DNA of 23,474 nt, taken from Chloroflexota bacterium. GTDB lineage: Bacteria; Chloroflexota; Dehalococcoidia; DSTF01; RBG-16-68-14. The translations under genes were made by a program, and so were the position numbers. The notes under the pieces are model-generated. The model saw only the letters and a program-made list of their open reading frames with translations, was not told the DNA's origin and did no database searches. Positions 1-6,930 of this stretch are shown piece after piece (position 1 is the first letter of the stretch; every line of letters begins with the position of its first letter). The DNA lies in NCBI GenBank assembly GCA_022561355.1, contig JADFRJ010000005.1, positions 1 to 23,474 of the forward strand, read 5' to 3'.

Positions 1-1221
1 GGCGTGATCTCGAGCATCGACGCCGACGTTGACGCCGACGCCGATACCGCCGCCGGCCAGGTCGTCGAAGGCCAAGGGCTATGGGCGGTCCCCGGCCTGA
101 TCGATACCCACATCCATCTCGCGCTCACCGGCCAAGGCACGTTGCCGCTCAACCTCGCACTCGGCGTGACGACCGTCCGCGACCTGGGCAGCGACCTCAC
201 GTTCCTGCGGGAGCAGCGTCGGAAGCAGGAAGCCGGAGCAGGCGGCGCGCGCCTCCTCTACACGGGCCCCATGATCGACGGGCCGGAAGCGACGTGGCCA
301 GCCCTCGTAAGCACCACCGCGGACGCCGAAGAGGCGGCGCACGCGGTCGAGGAGCGAATCGAGGCCGGCGCCGACGCGATCAAGCTCTACACCACGCTGG
401 AACTCGAGAGCCTCCGCCGCTGTATCAAGCAGGCTGACGGCCGGCTGCCTGTCACGGGCCACCTCGGCCGTACCCTGGCCAGCGAGGCCATGCGCGCCGG
501 CATCAACGGCCTTGAACATGCCCTCCTCACGCCCTACAACGACCTGGTCCCCGAAGACCACCGCACCAGCCGCGACGAACTCATGCTGACGCCCGGCTTC
601 TGGCAGAAGGTCAACGCCGGCTGGGTAGCCGCCGACCTGACCGCGGACCACGCCAAGCGCTGGATCGACCTCCTCGTCGAGCGCGACGTCTCGTTCTGCC
701 CAACGCTGACCGTCCTCCCCGGCGCCGACGCTCCGGACGAGGACGCATACGACCACCTCCCCAGCTACCGCAAGATGCGAGAGGAGCGCATGCGCCTCGC
801 CGGACGCCAGGCGCCCGTTCTCACGGAGGAGATTCGCGAACGGCTCCGCCCCGTCCGCGAGAAGCTCCAGGAACTCGTCCGCCGCGTCCATCAAGCCGGC
901 GGCCGCGTCATCGCCGGCACCGACACCGGCGCCGTCGGCGTCGTCCCCGGCTTCTCTCTCCACATGGAGCTGGGCTTCCTTTCCGGCGCTGGGCTCTCGA
1001 ACATGGACGTTATCCTGGCGGCCACGTCGCGCGCGGCGGAAGCCCTCTGGCGAGACGACCTCGGCACGGTCCAGCCGGGCAAGCGGGCAGATATTCTCCT
1101 GCTCCGCGCCGACCCGCTCGCGGACCTAGCCGCGTTGCGCGATATTCAGCACGTCATCCAAGACGGCCGCGTCCACGATCCGGCCGATCTCTTCGCGGAG
1201 GCTCGTGGCAATACAGGCTAG
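1..1221 (+). CDS. Amidohydrolase family protein (5'-truncated by window edge)
   Basis: This is a metal-dependent hydrolase of the amidohydrolase superfamily, closest in style to the imidazolonepropionase/prolidase-like group that cleaves cyclic amides or peptides; the substrate cannot be read from the sequence. Counting from the GTG at position 4, the metal-binding HxH is at residues 36-38 (DTHIH), a Lys that could be the carbamylated metal bridge is at 127 (IKLY), further metal His residues are at 153 (TGH) and 172 (LEH), and the catalytic Asp is at 307 (GTDTG). The C-terminus carries the usual PGKRADILLL strand of the small beta domain. The first visible residues (GVISSI) match the end of the N-terminal beta domain, so the true start lies upstream of the window. 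A short Asp/Ala-rich run follows at residues 7-15. No signal peptide can be judged. Family assignment is firm, specificity is not. Confidence 0.88.
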   Translation, partial: GVISSIDADVDADADTAAGQVVEGQGLWAVPGLIDTHIHLALTGQGTLPLNLALGVTTVRDLGSDLTFLREQRRKQEAGAGGARLLYTGPMIDGPEATWPALVSTTADAEEAAHAVEERIEAGADAIKLYTTLELESLRRCIKQADGRLPVTGHLGRTLASEAMRAGINGLEHALLTPYNDLVPEDHRTSRDELMLTPGFWQKVNAGWVAADLTADHAKRWIDLLVERDVSFCPTLTVLPGADAPDEDAYDHLPSYRKMREERMRLAGRQAPVLTEEIRERLRPVREKLQELVRRVHQAGGRVIAGTDTGAVGVVPGFSLHMELGFLSGAGLSNMDVILAATSRAAEALWRDDLGTVQPGKRADILLLRADPLADLAALRDIQHVIQDGRVHDPADLFAEARGNTG

Positions 1222-1231
1222 CCTGTCGACG

Positions 1232-1262
1232 TTGACACAATGGCTACTGCCGGTCGTATGAT
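1232..1262 (+). promoter_or_regulatory. Sigma-70-type promoter for the dienelactone hydrolase gene
   Basis: A perfect TTGACA (1232-1237) is followed after 19 bases by TATGAT (1257-1262), five of six matches to the -10 consensus. The spacer is two bases longer than ideal. It lies just after the amidohydrolase stop and about 46 bases before the next start, so it would let the two downstream hydrolases be expressed independently of the first. Confidence 0.45.
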
Positions 1263-1308
1263 GGTGAGCGGCACATCCAAAGATTGATCGAAGCTGAGGA
1301 GGAACCCG

Positions 1309-1989
1309 ATGGCAGGAGAGATGGTAAAGTTCCCGAGCAACGGCCACGAAGGCGAAGGCTACCTGGCCTCGCCCGCATCCGGCAGCGGGCCCGGCGTGAT
1401 CGTGATCCAGGAGTGGTGGGGCCTCGTCCCGCACATCAAGGACGTCGCCGACCGCCTCGCGAGCGAAGGCTTCGTCGCGCTTGCGCCCGACCTCTATAAC
1501 GGCAAGACGGCCAGCGAGCCCGACGAGGCCGGCAAGCTGATGATGGAACTGAACATCGATCAGGCCGCGCGCGATATGTCGGGGGCCGTCGACTACCTCA
1601 TCGCCCTCGACGCCGCGACGGGCGAGAAGGCCGGCTGTGTCGGCTTCTGCGTCGGCGGCGGCCTCTCGATGTACCTCGCGAGTCAGAACGCTAACATCGG
1701 CGCTTGCGTCATCTACTATGGTGTCCTCCCAATGGCTCAAGCAGACAACGCGAACATCCAGGCGCCCATCCTCGGCCACTACGCCGACAACGATGACTTC
1801 CTCAAGGTAGACGCTGTGCGTGAATTGGAGGGCACTCTCAAGAACCTCGGCAAGGATGTCCAGTTTCACATCTACGAGGGCACAGAGCACGCGTTCTTCA
1901 ACGACTCGCGGAGCGACGTCTACAACGCCGAAGCCGCGAAGCAATCCTGGGAGCGCACGCTGGCATTCTTCCGCCAGCACCTCGGATAG
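1309..1989 (+). CDS. Dienelactone hydrolase family protein
   Basis: This 226-residue alpha/beta hydrolase belongs to the dienelactone hydrolase (carboxymethylenebutenolidase) family, whose members open lactone rings or cleave esters in the cytoplasm during aromatic and other catabolism. The nucleophile is Cys114 in GFCVGG, the family hallmark. Glu35 (QEWWG) matches the conserved Glu that positions the Cys, Asp160 or Asp163 in the GHYADNDD strand supplies the acid, and His194 (GTEHAF) is the catalytic base. Length is normal and there is no signal peptide. ATG 1309 is chosen because AGGAGG (1297-1302) lies six bases upstream; the alternative ATG at 1321 has a weaker site. The next hydrolase starts three bases after the stop, so the two are surely co-translated. 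The actual substrate is unknown, and a chlorocatechol pathway is not evident nearby. Confidence 0.92.
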   Translation: MAGEMVKFPSNGHEGEGYLASPASGSGPGVIVIQEWWGLVPHIKDVADRLASEGFVALAPDLYNGKTASEPDEAGKLMMELNIDQAARDMSGAVDYLIALDAATGEKAGCVGFCVGGGLSMYLASQNANIGACVIYYGVLPMAQADNANIQAPILGHYADNDDFLKVDAVRELEGTLKNLGKDVQFHIYEGTEHAFFNDSRSDVYNAEAAKQSWERTLAFFRQHLG

Positions 1990-1992
1990 CGC

Positions 1993-2859
1993 ATGCGGGA
2001 CCCTGCCATAGACAAAACGGTCGACCTTCGCGGCCTGGCGTTTCACTACCGCGAGTACGAAGGGCCGGGCCGGCCCATCATCCTCCTGCACGGCGTCGCG
2101 TCCAACAGCAGGATCTGGATCACCACCGCCCCGCTGCTGGCGGAGCGCTTCCACGTGTACGCCCTCGACCAACGCGGTCACGGCGAGAGCGCGAAGCCGG
2201 ACGACGGCTACGACTTCGCCACCGTCGTCGCGGACCTCGTGGCGTTCGTGGACGCGTTAGAGATCGAACGCCCCGTGGTCGTCGGTCACTCGTGGGGCGG
2301 CAACGTCGCGCTCCAGTACGCCGCCACGCACCCAGAAAGCACCGCCGGGCTCGTCATGGTTGACGGCGGCTACATCGAGGTGTCCGCAAGGCCTGGCGCG
2401 ACGTGGGAACGCACCGAACAGGAGATGGCCCCGCCGGACCTCACGCATCTCACACCGGAACAACTCATCGGCGGCGCCAAAAAGTGGCAGCTAGGCGGAC
2501 TCTGGAGCGACGAGGTGGAAGCCGCGCTCATGGGCAACTTCGAGGTCACGGACGCGGGCACCATCCGTCCACACCTCAGCCGAGCCAATCACATGCAGGT
2601 AGTCCGCGCCCTCTGGGAGCAGAGACCATCGCGGCTCTTCCCGGACGTTCGCTGTCCCACGCTCTTCGCGGCAGCTGAGACGAAGGGTGAAGGACGAACG
2701 AAGGCTTGGATGCAGATGAAGCGCGAAGCGATCGAACTCGCTGAAGGTCTGCTACAACGTTGCCAAGTCAGGTGGTTCGAGGACACCATCCACGATATCC
2801 CGCTTCACCGCCCTAGGGACCTCGCGAACACCATTCGAGACTTCGCGCTAGGACTCTAA
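1993..2859 (+). CDS. Alpha/beta fold hydrolase
   Basis: A 288-residue serine hydrolase of the large alpha/beta-hydrolase family (esterase, lipase or C-C hydrolase type), cytoplasmic with no signal sequence. The oxyanion-hole HG is at residues 33-34 (LLHG), the nucleophile elbow GHSWGG places Ser100, and the base is His267 in the DTIHDIP strand (His272 is an alternative). The acid is probably Asp124 (VMVDGG) or a residue in the later strands. The variable cap region lies at about 130-215. It starts three bases after the dienelactone hydrolase stop, so it forms a coupled pair with it and probably acts in the same degradation route. Substrate cannot be inferred. It converges with the LysM gene; the 71 bases between hold no convincing terminator. 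Confidence 0.88.
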   Translation: MRDPAIDKTVDLRGLAFHYREYEGPGRPIILLHGVASNSRIWITTAPLLAERFHVYALDQRGHGESAKPDDGYDFATVVADLVAFVDALEIERPVVVGHSWGGNVALQYAATHPESTAGLVMVDGGYIEVSARPGATWERTEQEMAPPDLTHLTPEQLIGGAKKWQLGGLWSDEVEAALMGNFEVTDAGTIRPHLSRANHMQVVRALWEQRPSRLFPDVRCPTLFAAAETKGEGRTKAWMQMKREAIELAEGLLQRCQVRWFEDTIHDIPLHRPRDLANTIRDFALGL

Positions 2860-2930
2860 GAACAAGGGCCTGTAACAGAGAGCCGGCCTAGGCGGTTATC
2901 GTACCTGCCACGCGGCACCGAGAATCGACC

Positions 2931-3596
2931 TCAGGGAAGCGCGTCGACTCCCCTGGTCGCCGTCTCGTCACTATCTTCCACGGGGATCACCAGTTCCTGA
3001 TCGATGCTAATCGCCGTCTCGTCTTCGAGGTCGTTTGCCTCGACGATCGCGCTCACCGAAACGTCGAACTGGAGCGCGATGTCCCACAGCGTGTCACCCT
3101 CTCCCACCACATATGTCCCACCACTCGCCACCGCTTCGGGCTCGCTGTCGAACGAATCCGCCGCCACGACCCGCCTCGGCGAATCCGCCGGCGCCTGACT
3201 AACGCCTGCCGTGTCCGAGACCGGCTCATCGCTCTCCTGCGCCAGCACTGCACCCGGTGATGCCAGGTCGGGCGTCGAGCCCCCGCCGGAGAAGTTCGGC
3301 AAGATCAACATCGCGAGGAAGAGCACGCCGAGCCCTGCCAGCACCAGCGGCAGTCTAGGCGTCTCCTGCGCCAGTGTCTGGCGTCCGAACTCCTGATCGT
3401 TCGTTCGCCTAGCCAGAAAGACAATCGCAGCCGCCCCAAGCATGATGATGCCCACCGTCAAGAACCATAGGCTCGACCCGGACCAGAACAGGCGGACCAG
3501 GATCAGCGATAAAACAGGGACCGCTGCCAGCATCGCTATCCCCAGCCACGGGCGTTCCAACGTTGGCTCCCTAGTAGTAGCCCAAGGTGACGACAT
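2931..3596 (-). CDS. LysM-domain membrane protein
   Basis: A 221-residue protein with three hydrophobic segments near the N-terminus (about residues 18-36, 43-62 and 83-100), an acidic, Ser/Asp/Glu-rich spacer (about 105-158), and one C-terminal LysM domain (about 161-206) beginning TYVVGEGDTLWDIA and ending in the ELVIPV strand. LysM binds N-acetylglucosamine polymers such as peptidoglycan, so the tail is probably outside the cytoplasm; an odd number of helices would put it there if the N-terminus is inside. ATG 3596 is preferred because AAGGAGG (3602-3608) lies five bases upstream; another ATG four bases earlier is in the wrong frame. It is transcribed divergently from the LCP gene, which fits a shared role in envelope construction. 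Not matched to a named family beyond the LysM module. Confidence 0.75.
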   Translation of the reverse strand: MSSPWATTREPTLERPWLGIAMLAAVPVLSLILVRLFWSGSSLWFLTVGIIMLGAAAIVFLARRTNDQEFGRQTLAQETPRLPLVLAGLGVLFLAMLILPNFSGGGSTPDLASPGAVLAQESDEPVSDTAGVSQAPADSPRRVVAADSFDSEPEAVASGGTYVVGEGDTLWDIALQFDVSVSAIVEANDLEDETAISIDQELVIPVEDSDETATRGVDALP

Positions 3597-3682
3597 CCAT
3601 GCCTCCTTCGCGCTAATATCCTGGTTCCACCATACACCAACATATGAAGGAATACAAGATGTAGCGCTTGCGGTAGCGAGCC

Positions 3683-3697
3683 ACTACATGCTGTAGT
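3683..3697. promoter_or_regulatory. Inverted repeat in divergent promoter region, possible operator
   Basis: ACTACA, a three-base centre, then TGTAGT: a six-base-arm palindrome in the 198-base space between the divergent LysM and LCP genes. The surrounding bases are AT-richer than the coding sequence, as expected for promoters. A regulator binding here could control both envelope genes, but nothing else supports it. Confidence 0.25.
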
Positions 3698-3794
3698 CTT
3701 ATGTTGAGAAGTCGCACAAAGCGCTCACTTTCGCCCCACTCCTGCGCCCCGAGTCTTGACATACGATTGCCGAGGTGGTTACGGTCAGGATAAC

Positions 3795-5156
3795 GTGTCA
3801 GCAAACCCGCCCCCTCTCCCATCCTCCGCGACCCGTCAGCGTCTCATCGTCGCGTTGGTCGGCGCTGGCATCCTGATCGCCTCTATCTGGCTGGCGCTCA
3901 TCGTCGTCAGCCGCATCGATGAGATCTTCCTCCCCGGCCAGGGCATCAGTGGCCTTCCTGCCCTGCCCGGCGTGCAACAGGACAGCGCGGAGGGCCAAGT
4001 CAACATCCTGGTCATGGGCCTCGACCGTAGACCGCACGAAGGCAACGCACCTACACGCACCGATACGATGTTTGTCCTCACTATCGATGAGGCGTCCAAG
4101 ACGGCCGGCATCCTTGGCATCCCACGCGATTCCTGGGTAGAGGTACCCTTCCGAGACGGCGAGGGCTTCGACAATGCACGCGTGAACACGGTCTACGCCC
4201 GCGGCGAGACGTCCGGGTACGACGGCGGCGGCCCAAGGCTTGTCAAGGAAGTCATCGAGCACAACTTCGGCATCCCGATCGATCACTTTGTCATCATCGA
4301 CTTCGCTGGCTTTGTCGAGGTCATCGACGAACTCGGTGGCATCGACGTCTATGTCACCGAGGAGGTCTACGACCCGACGTACTCGCGCACGGAATTGCCT
4401 GGCGACTACTACCCGCTCTCCTTCGAGGTCGGCGAGCACCACATGGACGGCCAGACCGCACTCGATTACTCTCGCACTCGATTCGGGAACTCGGATCTTG
4501 ACCGCATTCAGCGCCAGCAGCAGGTCATCTTCGCAGCGATCGACAAGGCGCTCGAGCAGCGCCTCCTCAGCTTCGACACACTCACCAGCCTCTGGGGTAA
4601 GTACAAAGACGCTATCGTGACCGACATCAACGATCTCCAGGCGCCGGGCTTCGCGGCGCTTGCCGCCCAGATCGACCCTACACGCATCACCGCGCTTTCG
4701 TTGGCCTCTGCCACGGTCCCATACACCACTCCATTCGGCGAAGACGTGCTCCTCGTGGACAAGGAGATCGTCCAGCAGCTCGTCGCCGCCCTCTTCAGCG
4801 ATCAGCGCCTCACTAAAGAGGCCGCACACGTCGAAGTCCACAGTTCGTACGGTCTCACCGAAGAAGTGATGGAGTACCTCGCGCAGTACGGTTTTGCCGC
4901 CGGCTCACTTTCGGCGGCCATAACCGCCGATGGCAGCGTCAACCAGCTCACCGAGATCATCGACTTCACGGGCAAGTCACACACCGTCGAACGCCTAGCG
5001 GACCTCTTGGAGGTTGGGCCAGATCAGATTCGCTCCGCGGACGAAAGCGACCAGGCGCTCATCACCAACGGCGATACGGACGTCATCGTGATATTGGGGG
5101 CCGACCTGCTAGCGCGTGACTTCGTGGTCGATGCGCAGGAGCGCCAGGAAAGCTAG
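3795..5156 (+). CDS. LytR-CpsA-Psr (LCP) family protein
   Basis: LCP proteins transfer lipid-linked polymers (wall teichoic acids, polysaccharides, glycans) to peptidoglycan on the outer face of the membrane. From GTG 3795 the product has 453 residues: a single membrane anchor at about 17-38, the LCP catalytic domain at about 68-255, and a C-terminal LytR_C-like domain at about 345-445. Phosphate-binding residues typical of the family are visible: GLDRRP (Asp77), RTDT (Arg88/Asp90), the IPRDSWV strand (Arg111/Asp112), YSRTRF (Arg227/Arg229) and the DLDRIQRQQ helix. GTG 3795 is preferred over TTG 3756 because AGGA lies just upstream, the TTG lacks a binding site and sits inside a TTGACA motif that could itself be a -35 box, and the anchor is then correctly near the N-terminus. 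Ends about 20 bases before a paired-hairpin element. Confidence 0.9.
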   Translation: MSANPPPLPSSATRQRLIVALVGAGILIASIWLALIVVSRIDEIFLPGQGISGLPALPGVQQDSAEGQVNILVMGLDRRPHEGNAPTRTDTMFVLTIDEASKTAGILGIPRDSWVEVPFRDGEGFDNARVNTVYARGETSGYDGGGPRLVKEVIEHNFGIPIDHFVIIDFAGFVEVIDELGGIDVYVTEEVYDPTYSRTELPGDYYPLSFEVGEHHMDGQTALDYSRTRFGNSDLDRIQRQQQVIFAAIDKALEQRLLSFDTLTSLWGKYKDAIVTDINDLQAPGFAALAAQIDPTRITALSLASATVPYTTPFGEDVLLVDKEIVQQLVAALFSDQRLTKEAAHVEVHSSYGLTEEVMEYLAQYGFAAGSLSAAITADGSVNQLTEIIDFTGKSHTVERLADLLEVGPDQIRSADESDQALITNGDTDVIVILGADLLARDFVVDAQERQES

Positions 5157-5176
5157 AGCACCAAAGCCAGAGAGCC

Positions 5177-5224
5177 AGCAGTTTCAAAGAAACTGCAAAG
5201 CGACTGAGATTACAGCTCAGTCGC
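5177..5224. repeat. Paired-hairpin element, copy A (probable bidirectional terminator)
   Basis: Two adjacent perfect stems. The first is GCAGTTTC-AAA-GAAACTGC (5178-5196); after three bases comes GCGACTGAG-(7)-CTCAGTCGC (5200-5224). The element lies between the convergent LCP and alcohol dehydrogenase genes, and the second stem contains the dehydrogenase stop codon (GGC GAC TGA on the minus strand). A closely similar element lies at 13677-13723. Neither has a long T-tract, so intrinsic termination is inferred from position and structure only. Confidence 0.6.
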
Positions 5225-6251
5225 CCATCACCACCATCGACTTCAGACCCTCGCCCCGCAGCCTTACCTCGTAGGACTGCGTCGCCTCCACCAACGGGAA
5301 GCGGTGCGTCGACACCTCGTCGATCTGAGGCATCTGTGGTAACAGGTCGAGCACCTGCCTGTACTGCTGGAGCGACGCGTTTTGGCTGCCCGTCAGCTTG
5401 ATCTCCTTGTTGTGCACGATGTTGGGGTCGAGCGAGACTCGTGTTCCGGGCGGAAAGCCGCCGAACAGCGTGACAACGCCCTGCGCCCGCACCGTGTCCA
5501 GACTGCCTTCCATCGCTTCCGCAAGCCCTGGCGTCACCACCACAGCGTCGGCGCCGAGTCCGCCGGTCCGCGCCTTCATCACATCTGCCAGCGATTCCTC
5601 GCGCGGGTCGATCACAAGGTCGGCGCCCATCCGGCGCGCCGTCTCCGCTCGTGCCTCATCAGGATCGCTCATGACAATCGTCCCGGCGCCGAGCTGGCGC
5701 ATCAGCAGTAGGTGCAGGATCCCCATCGGGCCCGCGCCCACAATCGCGACGCTGCTTCCCGCGCGCAGCTCACACGTCTCGACGGAGTTCAGCACGCAGG
5801 CCAATGGCTCAGTGAGGCACGCCCGCTGCATTGGGAGACCTTCAGGCACAGGAAGCAAGTGTCCCAGCGACACAATCTGCGCCGGTGCCAGGAGATATTC
5901 CGCTAAGCCTCCGTTGATGTCGTAGCCCAGCGTGACTCGTTCAAGGCAACGATGGCGCTTGCCCAAAAGGCAGAAGTGACACCGCCCGCATGCGACGATC
6001 GGACAGACGACCACCCGGTCGCCCACGGCGATGCCCTTCACGCCTTCGCCAAGCTCCGCCACGACCCCGGCGATCTCGTGGCCGGGGATCACCCCCGGCT
6101 CAGCGTGTTTCAGCCCTTTGTAGACCCGAATGTCAGAGTGGCAAATCGCGGCCGCCGCCATCCGCACCAGCACCTCGCCCGGTCCGGGCGACGGCTCAGC
6201 CACGTCATCGACGCTGATACGCTCCGGTTCGTGGAAGACAAGCGCCTTCAT
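5217..6251 (-). CDS. Zinc-dependent medium-chain alcohol dehydrogenase
   Basis: A 344-residue NAD(P)-dependent dehydrogenase of the medium-chain superfamily, closest in pattern to the sorbitol/threonine dehydrogenase group. Residues 1-150 form the GroES-like catalytic domain: catalytic zinc ligands Cys37 (ICHSD), His58/Glu59 (GHE) and probably Glu148, and a complete structural zinc lobe with Cys88, Cys91, Cys94 and Cys102. The Rossmann motif GAGPMG is at 172-177, followed by a conserved Asp-containing strand end (VMSDPDEA) that suggests NAD rather than NADP. Length is normal. It starts 57 bases after rpsT on the same strand, so read-through from that gene is plausible, although the functions are unrelated. 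The ribosome binding site is weak. The stop codon is embedded in a hairpin. The substrate is not determinable. Confidence 0.88.
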   Translation of the reverse strand: MKALVFHEPERISVDDVAEPSPGPGEVLVRMAAAAICHSDIRVYKGLKHAEPGVIPGHEIAGVVAELGEGVKGIAVGDRVVVCPIVACGRCHFCLLGKRHRCLERVTLGYDINGGLAEYLLAPAQIVSLGHLLPVPEGLPMQRACLTEPLACVLNSVETCELRAGSSVAIVGAGPMGILHLLLMRQLGAGTIVMSDPDEARAETARRMGADLVIDPREESLADVMKARTGGLGADAVVVTPGLAEAMEGSLDTVRAQGVVTLFGGFPPGTRVSLDPNIVHNKEIKLTGSQNASLQQYRQVLDLLPQMPQIDEVSTHRFPLVEATQSYEVRLRGEGLKSMVVMGD

Positions 6252-6308
6252 ACGGGAGCCTCGTTCATGGGAGAGTTGAGAAGAGCGGCCCGCGAGGACC
6301 GCAACGTG

Positions 6309-6596
6309 TTAGCTATCGGACGACGCGTTGCTGCCGTCCATCCCGTGGAGCTGCTTCACCAAACGCGACTTGCGCCGGGCGGCGTTGTTGGCGTGGATCA
6401 CACCCTTGCTCGCCGTGCGATCAAGGACCACGCTGGCCGCCTTGACCGCCGCGGCGGCGGCGTCCTTGTCCCCATCCTCGATCGCCTCGCGGGCGGCCCG
6501 GACCGCAGTGCGAGCAGCGCTCCGGTGCACCAAGTTCCGCTCCGCTCTCACGAGCGACTGGCGGTGGCGCTTCTTCGCGGACTTCGAATGTGCCAA
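6309..6596 (-). CDS. rpsT: 30S ribosomal protein S20
   Basis: Small-subunit protein that binds 16S rRNA near the 5' domain and helps assemble the 30S particle. The 95-residue product begins with the near-invariant S20 signature (AHSKSAKKRHRQS), continues with basic helices (RNLVHRSAARTAVRAAREAI) and has the conserved GVIHANNAARRKSRL core near the C-terminus. The frame can be extended upstream to an ATG at 6656, but homologues start right at this signature. TTG 6596 is therefore chosen, with AGGAG (6604-6608) seven bases upstream. TTG starts for rpsT are known in other bacteria, where they can lower translation and serve autoregulation. A short acidic/Ser tail (SNASSDS) slightly exceeds the usual length. 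Upstream on the same strand lie a possible 36-codon gene and a good promoter. Confidence 0.96.
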   Translation of the reverse strand: MAHSKSAKKRHRQSLVRAERNLVHRSAARTAVRAAREAIEDGDKDAAAAAVKAASVVLDRTASKGVIHANNAARRKSRLVKQLHGMDGSNASSDS

Positions 6597-6705
6597 ACCG
6601 ATTCTCCTAAGCGAACGTTGCCGCCGAGTGCGCGGCGACCATCGCATGGTAGCCAACGCCTATCGCTATGTCTAGATGCGCCACCATTGCGGCGAAGCTG
6701 GGCGA

Positions 6706-6816
6706 TTAGGCTAACCCAGCTTCGATCTTGTTGATCTTGTCGTCATCGTTGAAGCCAAGCAGAATCTTGAGCGTCCCAAAGGAACCGCCCGTAACCAGTT
6801 CGATTCTTGAAGCCAA
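6706..6816 (-). CDS. Possible 36-residue small protein upstream of rpsT
   Basis: A short open frame from TTG 6816 to TAA 6706. Its start is preceded by GAGGAGG (plus-strand CCTCCTC at 6823-6829) with an ideal six-base spacing, stronger than the site of most genes in this window. The product begins MASRIELVTGGSFG, has a short hydrophobic middle (LKILLGF), an acidic turn (NDDDK), and ends NKIEAGLA. I do not recognise it. A promoter with TTGACA and TACATA lies about 45 bases upstream and rpsT begins 109 bases downstream on the same strand, so it could be a leader peptide or small protein in the S20 transcript. Alternatives: a regulatory uORF, a remnant of a larger gene, or chance. Evidence is local signals only. 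Confidence 0.45.
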   Translation of the reverse strand: MASRIELVTGGSFGTLKILLGFNDDDKINKIEAGLA

Positions 6817-6861
6817 CCTAGACCTCCTCTGCGCGCCTCTCGTAGCCACTGGGCAGTGATT

Positions 6862-6889
6862 TATGTAACATGCAGCCTTAGGCTGTCAA
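6862..6889 (-). promoter_or_regulatory. Promoter with internal palindrome, driving small ORF and rpsT
   Basis: On the minus strand TTGACA (6884-6889) and TACATA (6862-6867) are separated by 16 bases, with TG one base before the -10 (extended -10). The spacer contains the palindrome CAGCC-TTA-GGCTG (6873-6885), which overlaps the inner edge of the -35 box and could be an operator. It faces away from murJ, which starts at 6931 on the other strand. Confidence 0.5.
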
Positions 6890-6930
6890 TTGAGATGCGC
6901 CCCACCGGCGCATAGGGCATACTAGCCATC

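Noticed and set aside
1..60. GACGCC-rich start of the window as a repeat element
   Set aside because: It is in-frame Asp/Ala coding sequence of the amidohydrolase and too short and irregular for a separate repeat.
1126..2181. Long minus-strand open frame (351 codons) opposite the hydrolases
   Set aside because: Antisense to two genes with intact catalytic motifs; it is a by-product of GC-rich codon use and has a Val/Asp/Glu-heavy, motif-free product.
3756..3794. TTG 3756 as the start of the LCP gene
   Set aside because: No binding site; it overlaps a TTGACA motif and would add 13 residues ahead of a normal N-terminus. GTG 3795 fits better.
3798..4841. Minus-strand open frame of 347 codons opposite the LCP gene
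   Set aside because: The sense strand codes a full LCP domain; the antisense product has low-complexity Asp/Val/Glu composition and no domain.
6597..6656. N-terminal extension of S20 to ATG 6656
   Set aside because: The S20 signature begins at the TTG, which has a well-placed AGGAG; the 20 extra residues have no counterpart in the family.
5952..6734. Plus-strand open frame of 260 codons across adh and rpsT
   Set aside because: Antisense to two well-supported genes, His/Arg/Pro-rich, no binding site.
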